Source of the DNA: Scytalidium lignicola
Lineage: Eukaryota; Ascomycota; Leotiomycetes
Assembly: GCA_002812745.2 (NCBI GenBank)
Contig: NCSJ02000035.1
Location: 62,001 to 126,000 of the forward strand
DNA: 64,000 bases
Direction of reading: 5' to 3'
Each line of letters starts with the position of its first letter. Position 1 is the stretch's first letter. Of this stretch, positions 56,071-64,000 are shown one piece after another. Made by a program: the position numbers and the translations under genes. The notes beneath the pieces are model-generated. The model saw only the letters and a list, made by a program, of their open reading frames with translations. It was not told the origin of the DNA and did not search any database.

Positions 56071-58135
56071 TATGCCTTCTGGATATCCGGAATGAGATAT
56101 GGAAGGGGAAAAAAGGGATATATCCCGAGATGGTGGAGGCATATCCTAGAAGCTGAGAATGAGGAACACGGACGAACGAATTCTATGTCAAACAAATACC
56201 ATCCGAATCATGGCACTTATACGTCTAAGAAGATAACACTATGGCAGACTACAGCAAAGAAGAACAAATTTGGACGGACACCCGACCTTCCAGGCACACA
56301 GCACAGGCGCATAGGTACTACTTACGGGGTTTCTGGCGTTGGATCACAGGCATTGGTTATGATCCGCATCCTTACATCCCAACTTCAGACCTTGGCATGC
56401 AAATGCAACTTCAATTGTTNAAAAAAATCCTGGGCAATAAGAAATAAAAAAACGACTCTACAGCCTCCCGTCAGAACTAGCAATTGTACCATATAAAAAA
56501 ATCATTACGGAAGGACGCGAAGTTTAAAAAAAAAATTCATTTATGCGGTGGGTGGAGTAAGGCTTGGAAACGAAGGTAAATGACAAACAAACGGCAAACG
56601 AAAATGGCATGGCATAATTCTATCCCCCTTTTTTACTGGGTAAAATTTTGGATTGAATTATTCCCCTTAGGAGTTGGTTATTTATTTATTTTTTTTGGAT
56701 GGAAGGATAAATATACATACATATACGATAACTGACCTTTTCATCCGAANTTCNTTTTTTTTAACTTTTTTTGGCTTCTTTCCCCTTTTGATGCACTGTT
56801 CCAAGGGTTTTAACGAGATTTTTATATATTATGCCCCGGTTTATGTTTATTTTTATTTTTCATTGTTTCTACTTTTTCCTGGTATTTTTGTATTTACAAA
56901 TGCATAGGAATACTAACGAGATAATGACCCCTGTGATTTTTCCAGGAATGTGGTGCGTTTTATGTGCTTGTGTATCAGTGTCGGTCACCTCTGCTGCATA
57001 CATATTTCAGAGGAGGGAAATGTAATCAAATGGATGAATGGATTGGTCAGGGGTAGACTTAAAGTAGACTTTTAGACTAGTAATAGGATGGATATATTAA
57101 TCATATTGCTAAAGAGAAGTAAGAGCAAACTTGGGTTTGATTTTGATAACTTGATTTCAGATTTTATGCTAATATAAGAGATGGAATAGTAGTGGTTATA
57201 TATATATATGTTTGAATAGGAGGATCTCTTCGAGAATAAACTTTTGAGACTGCGGCAGGTTTGACAACTGTACTCCTTGTCTGAGTCTAGAAAGGAACTA
57301 GGATTCTAGAGTGTATCCCCCTAGTTAATTATTAGTCTAAGACTCTTTCCGTACATCCATTCCCCCCGCAATTAAATTCCTAACATGCCTAGAAATTTAA
57401 TATAGAAAAAGAAGTAGAAAGAAAAAATCCTAGAAACGATTAAACACACCTGCTTCAAACTCTGGATTAAGAGCGTTTTTGGAATATAGTAGTTCTATAA
57501 AAAGAGATTCTCCATTTAAAGTTATATGAAAAAGAAATTTTTTGGTTAATTTCTGAGTTTTCGTTCGTTAGAATTCAATAAAGACAAGGAGCTATAATGT
57601 CGAGTACATAAATCCCCCCCCCCTTTTTTTTGAGAGGTCAAAGATTTAAAGAGTAAACAAGGAAAGAAGTAACTAAAGGGGGTAAAAACACCGAGTCTGC
57701 GTGAGAAAGAAGAATAAAAAGTCAGATTTCTGTCTGTCCCACTATATCTTCCATGCCCCCCCCCAGCCTCCTACAAGTCGAATCTCGTCTCATTCCTACC
57801 CCATCCCCCTTATGTTTCCATACCAAAACGCCAAGAAATGATGCAAATTATCCCCATAAAAACAATGCCATGTGTCCACTGTCGTGTTCCATTCTGTTTC
57901 CCATGCCCCCAATCACGCCTTTGTCCAGTAAAACGCCATGCTTGGAGAAAGGTACGAACCAATAAAAACAAATAAGTCGACTGAATCAAGGAGCAAACGT
58001 TAAAGTGTGTGAATGATTTGACTTAATCAATCCATCTATCACTGCATGGCTTCAGTGCTTGCTTGCTTGATTGGTTTCAACGTAGTTACAAGAAAAGTGT
58101 TAAAACGCTCTCCATCTCCTCAACCGATGCTGGAT
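56071..58135. other. Long convergent intergenic region
   Basis: 2065 bp between the CCCH gene and TAF12, both ending here. AT-rich, with Ns at 56420, 56750 and 56754 next to homopolymers and a C10-T8 run near 57614-57631. No coding or RNA gene recognised. Confidence 0.5.
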
Positions 58136-60290
58136 CTAATCACTGCCCTTTCCGCCGGTGACCTTGGCAGCTTGGACAGCACTCATTTTGGCGATCCAGG
58201 CTGGGGAAGGCTGGATCTTGCGGACGGTACGGATCTCATCGCTGGCATAGCCTGGAATGCGGATGTTGTAGCAGCGTTCAAGTGTAAGCTGGATGTCACG
58301 AATCTCGAGAACCTTCGAACCACGTTCCTTGGCGTTCTTGCAGGCCGCGTGTAGAACTTGATCCACGAAGCAGTCGGCAACAGTGAGAATGGACTGATGA
58401 AGGAGGTTGTGTTAGTTTATTGTCTCATTTCTGCAAAGCGAGAAGGGAAAGTTATGCTAAAACAAAAGTGAGGCATAGGGGTGAAGTGGTGTAAACAAAT
58501 TGAATGTGGCATGAAATGCAGGATACACGAACAAAAGCTGATGTTGAAATCTGTGAAGAGAATGGACTAAATTGCTCATCTATAGAATAAAGACATATCA
58601 AAATAAGAAAACATACCTCTTCAACTTCAGCAGTCAAGCCTCCAATATCTCCACCGCCAGTAACTTGTCGAACAAGCTCGTCCAACTTCTTTTTGCTCAG
58701 GACGCGTTCACCTTCACTTTCAAGGTTGTAACCCGGAGTCTTTGGCAAGACAGGCTGTCCCATAACTCCCTGGCCAGCATTACTCGGTCCTCCAGAATAG
58801 GTAGGTCGTCCTTGCGGCATTGTAACAGGTTGCGGTGGTGCGATTGCTCGTTCAGGAAGGGTCTTGGGAATGGGCATTTTATTCGTGCTGACGTTTGGAG
58901 TCTCGCGTGGAGTAGGGTGAGGATGACCGTGACCCATAACGTTTGGCGTGCCTGCGATTTGACTGTTTGAATAAGTGCGTGCTGCGCTTTGTAGTGCAGC
59001 TTGGTGAGTTAGCGGTCTCGGTATGTTAGCGGAAGTTGCGGATTGTGGTTGTTGTCCGCTAGCTGTTGCTGCAGACTGAGGAACTGCGGACTGTGGTGAG
59101 TTTTGAATAGGACGTGCGACAGCTGCTCCAGTATTGAGTTGAGGCAAGACACCAGCTTCATTCTTTATATTCGCTACTGGGCCGCCTTGGGGTTGAGGTC
59201 CATTCGCTACGGAAGGAACGCCTTGAGGTGGATGTCCTGCTTGCGGTGCCTGCTGATTTTGACCGTTCTGTTGAATTCCACTTTGCATTGGAGGTCTGGC
59301 TGCACCAATTTGTTGGTTTCGAGCGGCCTCGATAGCTGCGTTGACAGCCTGCGTACTCTGTAATGCTGGATTTGTGGTTGGGGTCATCTGAGGGCGAGGA
59401 GGAGCAGCAGAAGTAGCAGGTTGTGTTGCACTGTTCTGATTGGCATTACCTCCTCCTGGTGCTTGCTGGTTCGCATTACCCGGCTGACTCGCAGGAGCTC
59501 CATTGGCATTGGCAGCATTCACAGCACTGTTGGAGTTAGCTGCCGCTGCTCGCTGGTTAACTCGAAAGTTCTCGACGAAGTTTTTCGCCTCGTTATGACT
59601 CTTTTGAATCGTTTCCTTTTTTATTTTATAATCTCTCTCTTCCTCTGCAGTCAATGGATTTCCTTCCTGCTTTCTCTTTTCAACAACCGCATCCAAAGCC
59701 TTAAGCCGGTTCTGCGCGTTATCCATCGCTAAGAGGCCCTTCAAGTATCGAGACTTAGCGTCTTGTAGCCATTTGGCGGCCTCGGGGGTGCCTTGCGAGA
59801 GCTGTGGCGGCAGAACGTATGGAAAACTATTGACATGTTCCATTAGCTTCTGCGGAATCTTTGCTTGTGCTGGTCTCGCCGCCTGTGCTGCTGCCACCGC
59901 CGCCGCCGCAGCAGATGCCGCAGCTTGGTTGGCAGCATTTGTATTCTCTCCTTGCTGTTGAGGGTTTTGACTGTTCGATCGCATCATGGCGGCCTCCTGC
60001 TGAGCACGATGCTGCTGGATCTTCGTTTGCAAGGTCTTAGAGAACTCATAGAGCTTCCGCTTTGCTTCTTGGTGGACTTGAGAATCTGGTGGGTTCTGTT
60101 CGACTTGTTTCCACAGCGACCTTAAACCAGCCTCCCACTTCTCCTTCTCTTGTTGAGTAAACTGTTCCGGGAGAGTTCGCATATGTTCAGGCTTATAGAG
60201 CATCACCTGCGGCCGCTGTTGCGGTCTCTGCTGCTGTTGCGGTTGCGCTCCCGCTGGTTGACTCTGGGCCAGCTGAGAGCTATTATCCAT
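58136..60290 (-). CDS. TAF12: TFIID/SAGA subunit TAF12 (histone fold)
   Basis: Shared TFIID and SAGA subunit (yeast Taf12/Taf61). Minus-strand exons 60290-58617 and 58393-58136 give 643 aa; the 223-nt intron is the longest spliceosomal intron in the window. The N-terminal 500 residues are Gln/Ala/Pro/Asn-rich, typical of fungal TAF12, with one conserved helical part ([31 protein letters not shown]). The histone fold spans the intron: [17 protein letters not shown] ... LTAEVEE joined to [55 protein letters not shown]. It ends KVTGGKGSD. It pairs with Ada1/TAF4 in the complexes (known for the family). Confidence 0.95.
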
Positions 60291-61325
60291 GATGATGGGA
60301 TGTGATGCGAATTGCGATGGTGTGGCGATAATACGATGGTAATAGTAAGAGGCTGTAAATAGATCTGGACGAGGATGTATTCCGAAGGAATATCTGAGAA
60401 GCCTCAGGCAGATTGAACAAGTTGGCTGAAGTTCTGGATGGTATCAAGCTTAAGTTCGCTGAACTAGAAAGTAGTCGGTCGGATTTCTCAAAGGGGTTTA
60501 GGGAATGGCGAACCACTTCCGCCTCAGCCTCGTCTCGCGATCGAGGAAAGGCAAACTGGCAAACTACGAAAATTGCTGATTGAGTTAAAACGGGAGTATT
60601 TTTTCAGGCTTTCATTGGGAAGTATTAAGTGGTTGCCCAAGTTGATTTATTTCCTATCTATACTGTATCCCTATCTAAAAAACGCCCGAGGGTTTGCTCC
60701 GATCTCTCTACGCGTTTCAGTCCAACGCGTTTCGGTGCATGCAAAAGGCATCACTTCTGCCACTTATTTCCGCCTTTGTCCCTCCAATTTTGATATCCGT
60801 ATATTCACTATTTTATCTCTTGCTTTCCCAATTGGGTGTATTACAAGAGTGAGCTTTTCCTTGTCCAGATATAATTTTCCTCAAATGAGTTCATCCGTTG
60901 CCAGATGTCTCACATCTACCGTGAGAGCTGTTTGCCTTTTTTTTGTCTTCCGTTATGAGTTTTCCCACCATGCTCAGTAAATGTCCTCCCTCTTAAGATA
61001 TGGAAATAAGCAACATAGTCAGGCAAATCAATCAAGACCAAAGCCAATGAGGATCACAAAAAGCCCTGTGCCCAGCACTGTCTAAGAAAGAAATATGAAA
61101 ACCAAAAGGAAAAGAAACCCCCAATATCTTCTTGAGAAGGACCAATATGCTACTTCTAAAATGGAACTCGCTGTAAATGGATCCTCCATGAAGCCTGACG
61201 CTATGCAAATCAAAACCCCAAATGATAATTCTAAGAAATGACAGCAAAGGAAATCCCCAAAGCCCAAGCCCAGCCTGGACCAATGCGATCATAATATCAT
61301 GCAGCTCATTGTAACCATCTCTAAA
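60291..61325. other. Intergenic, TAF12 promoter and 3' region of acidic protein gene
   Basis: 1035 bp. The ORFs at 60573-60980 (+) and 61032-61292 (-) lack recognisable content. A 13-bp near-repeat CGCGTTTCAGTCC / CGCGTTTCGGTGC lies at about 60712-60738. Confidence 0.4.
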
Positions 61326-62336
61326 TCAATCATCATCGCTATCATCATCTTCTTCCTCCTCCTCCTCATCATCACTATCAACGTTCATATCTACATCCTG
61401 GACATAGTATGGAAGTTCCCGACCAAAGCGCTGAGCAACTGCTTCTTCATCCTCATCTTCGTCAATATCTACAACGCTCTCGCAGCTCACAGGCTCATCT
61501 AGCTCCTCAATTCTTGGAGGCGGGTCATCAAAAATCAGACTCGTTCTCTTCTCTCCAAGCTTCCTTCGCAATCGTCGTGCACTGCTCCCAACCTCGCCAA
61601 TATCTAGATGCTGAGGCTGGAGGTCCTCGTCGTCCGTATCACTCCCGATGCTCTGCGACAGGGTCCTCTTTTGTACACTGCTGCTGGACCTCCTCTTGCG
61701 GCGCTTCTCTTGCCGTCGGGCTTCCTGCCATGTTTCGTATGAAGAGTAAGTATATGGATCATCGCAACCGAGATCGCGAAGTCCTGAGAGGACGCGAGGA
61801 TCGATATCAGACGTGGGTCTGCCATTAACGGAACGAGCAGTCTCGGATTCGGCATCTTCGTAGTGGTCCGGTCGGATGATGTCATCGTTATCGCTATCGT
61901 ACTCATCATAGTCGCTCTCCCGGATCTCCTCCACCGTAAAATTGCCCTCAGACACGATCCGTTCTTTTGGTTTCGATGTCAACGGTGGTGGAGAGGAACT
62001 CATGGGCTCATCGGGCGACGAAGATCGAGAGCGAGGAGGACTGCCCGAAGAAGTGGAATCCAGCGTCGAGGATCTGGGCGAGAGGTCCTCACTGCGCACA
62101 GCAGAAGGAATGTAGCTAAAGAAAGGACCCATGCCATGAGGCTTTATGCTGTAGTCCTCATGGTCGTCGTCATCCTCGTGGTCGAAGAGAGTCGAATGGA
62201 AGTTGGCAATGCCATGCCGGCGTGAGGAAGGAATTGGTTTCCCGACAGGCACGAAGGTGGCAGTTCGAGGAGTTTCGGGTGGTGAGGAAGGCCTTGCCTG
62301 TCGGGAGAAGTCGAGTATCGGGGTCGTACGTCGCAT
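61326..62336 (-). CDS. Unrecognised acidic/serine-rich fungal protein
   Basis: Single-exon ORF of 336 aa starting MRRTTPILDFSRQARPSSPP. No enzyme domain recognised. The N-terminal third is Ser/Pro-rich (STLDSTSSGSPPRSRSSSPD). A middle part looks structured (FTVEEIRESDYDEYDSDND; VLSGLRDLGCDDPYTYSSYE). A basic helix TWQEARRQEKRRKRR could be a nuclear signal. A conserved-looking motif SSARRLRRKLGEKRTSLIFDDPPPRIEEL follows, and the C-terminus is almost purely acidic (about 20 consecutive Asp/Glu/Ser). This suggests a nuclear chromatin or nucleolar factor; that is inference only. Length and codon pattern support a real gene. Confidence 0.75.
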   Translation of the reverse strand: MRRTTPILDFSRQARPSSPPETPRTATFVPVGKPIPSSRRHGIANFHSTLFDHEDDDDHEDYSIKPHGMGPFFSYIPSAVRSEDLSPRSSTLDSTSSGSPPRSRSSSPDEPMSSSPPPLTSKPKERIVSEGNFTVEEIRESDYDEYDSDNDDIIRPDHYEDAESETARSVNGRPTSDIDPRVLSGLRDLGCDDPYTYSSYETWQEARRQEKRRKRRSSSSVQKRTLSQSIGSDTDDEDLQPQHLDIGEVGSSARRLRRKLGEKRTSLIFDDPPPRIEELDEPVSCESVVDIDEDEDEEAVAQRFGRELPYYVQDVDMNVDSDDEEEEEEDDDSDDD

Positions 62337-64000
62337 GGTTACAGATTCTCTCCACCGCCTTCACTGGCCTTTTGTTTTTGTTTTTGTATGTAGAAATTGA
62401 GCAGAAGGAGATCAATGCTGCTGGGAAGTTTGCGTTTGGTTGTATCTGGAAATTTTAAGTCGTCCCTTTTTTTTGGTTTCTTCGTTTTGTATTTAAGGTT
62501 TCAGTGCCAGTGGTAAGTATCTCCGGTAGGGAGAAGGTAGTCGAGAAAGATAGCAGGTCATGATAATGAGTAGAGCAGCCTCGGGCGTCTCTAGTCGACA
62601 GCACAGTCTCGAATTGAGCCGTGCTCGGTGAGAGAGAGTTGGAAAGGGGGATGTTAGAGGGGCGGCGGGCGTAGTCAAGATCCGGAGGTGCAAGGCCCAG
62701 GGAGGTAAGGCTTGCTGGCTATGATGGCGGGGCAAGGATAAGAAGGGCAGGAGAGAGGAGACGAGCGACGAGGAAGAATGAGGTAGAACGAGGTAGAGTG
62801 GGTTATAAGTTGGTATATGTATAATGTAGAGTAAGTACGTATATATGTGTATATGACGAAATCCTTGACGATAACAAGAGTGTGCCGAGGGGGACGGGGG
62901 TGGGCTTAGGTTGTTTGTTGCTACTCTTTGTGTGCTGGGAGGGCTCGGGAACCGGGCTGACCTGTTTCGAGTTGAGAGCGCAGGGGGGACCCAAAGAGAA
63001 GAAAAATGAAAAAGAGATTTCGGAAGGCAGTTCAAAGAGTAAAATAAATTATCCGCTGAAATGCAAGTCACTCGTGAGTGGTGCCGGGTGCAGGCAGAGC
63101 AGCGAGGGCAGCTCTTATAGTGGTGAAGGGTCTGAAGCCGCTGATTGCACGGCCGTGGAGCGCTGGCGGATGGGAGACTGAGGGCGCGAATGCGCATCAG
63201 GTTCCAATGAGGAATGCCGCTCTTGCGACCTCGTCTTGTGTGTGGCCGGTTTGGCATCCAAGTCTCTGGCATGTCCATCACGTACCTGTCTATCTGGGCG
63301 CCGTTCTGGCTCCGCGGTGGAGCCAGCGACGGTTCTTTGCGGGATTATTAGGTCGAAGCAGAAGGGCTAGAGGAAAGCAAGAGAGGCGAGAGAGGACAAG
63401 AGAGGAGGAGAGAGCAGCAGTCGGAGCAAAACAGACGCAGGAGGCGTCGACTGCACCAGCCTATGTCGGGCAGCAATGCTCTCTTGCTGCTTGATGCTTT
63501 CTAGGATCAGCCTGGTCTCTAGATTTTTTGCCGCCGAACAGCGAACTTTTTTTTGTTGAGCCATGAACTTGCCAGCTGTGACTGGCCCTGATAGCTGGAC
63601 TTGAATTGAATTGGCGTGTATGACTGGTCTCGCGGCTTCGATCAGCTCTGCTGCCGCAAGAAAGGGGCCAACTTTCGAGGAGGGCGCATCAAGGTTACAG
63701 GTTGGACGGGAGCCGTCGTCTTCGTTCCCAGAGGCTCCTCCCCTTAGAGCATTGAATCGGCTTGTGAGCATTAGACACTAGAGCACTAGAGCATAGTTAG
63801 AGCACCCAGGATGAGCCCTGGGGCGGATCGAGAGGAAAGACAAGACGGAAAGACGATCTTAGAGCGAGAGCGAGCGCTGGTTGCATACTGGTCGCATGTG
63901 CTAAACAGCCGGAGATGGGCCCGGAGCTTGGTAAGAAAACAAATCCATGGCAGATGAGTTGTTAGGATGGCAATGATTACGATTGTTGATTAAAGGGCAT
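62337..64000. promoter_or_regulatory. Upstream region of the acidic protein gene
   Basis: 1664 bp to the window end. The minus strand is pyrimidine-rich (purine-rich on plus, e.g. 63361-63418), consistent with a long 5' leader. Minus-strand ORFs of 262 codons (62493-63281) and 134 codons (63367-63771) are low-complexity and unrecognised. The last 230 bp may belong to a gene beyond the window. Confidence 0.4.

Noticed and set aside
62493..63281. 262-codon minus-strand ORF near the window end
   Set aside because: Low-complexity Ser/Pro/Leu sequence from a pyrimidine-rich leader; no family resemblance and other frames are equally open.
63367..63771. 134-codon minus-strand ORF
   Set aside because: No recognisable motif, C-terminus is a CT-repeat translation; coding status unsupported.

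Overview
This window is nuclear DNA from a filamentous ascomycete (Pezizomycotina). Introns are mostly 44-60 nt with GTANGT-type donors and CTAAC/CTGAC branch sites. It carries a Cdc3-class septin, an AflY/questin-oxidase-like protein, a DUF4048 protein and a GH16 glucanase. The protein sequences look most like Leotiomycetes (Helotiales), but the order is an inference. Most of the N calls abut T or A homopolymers, and two conserved genes carry single-base frameshifts, so some breaks are probably sequencing errors.

Layout. 1-14.8 kb holds the 3' end of a mitochondrial D-2-hydroxyglutarate/D-lactate dehydrogenase, a PQ-loop vacuolar transporter (-), an NADH pyrophosphatase (+), a DNA ligase IV-like protein that has lost its catalytic core (-), a DUF4048 protein (+), and the divergent pair PWP2 (-) and septin (+). 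14.8-29 kb holds a mitochondrial PDH/BCKDH kinase (-), then a run of plus-strand genes: SFH5-like lipid transfer protein, USP7/Ubp15 deubiquitinase (11 exons), p24 cargo receptor, PRP45 and a membrane-anchored GH16 glucanase. 29.8-41 kb is looser: TIM22, an AflY/questin-oxidase-like protein, an AT-rich 2.3-kb gap with transposon-like debris, a crotonase, a PhoD phosphatase and an unrecognised repeat-bearing protein. 41.5-64 kb holds a Ulp2-type SUMO protease (6 exons), ribosomal protein L4, a split tRNA-Leu, two unrecognised serine-rich proteins, a two-CCCH zinc-finger protein and TAF12.

Most genes are housekeeping. They cover ribosome biogenesis (PWP2, RPL4), splicing (PRP45), transcription (TAF12), ubiquitin/SUMO removal (Ubp15, Ulp2), mitochondrial import and metabolism (TIM22, PDK, D2HGDH) and membrane traffic (p24, SFH5). 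The accessory part is the 30.8-40.5 kb pocket.

The most unusual object is the tRNA-Leu(AAG) gene at 50224-50370 (-). Besides the usual 17-nt intron at position 37/38, its D-loop carries a 49-nt insertion that has the full layout of a spliceosomal intron (GTACGC donor, TGACTAAC branch, TATAG acceptor). Removing it restores a textbook D-arm exactly.
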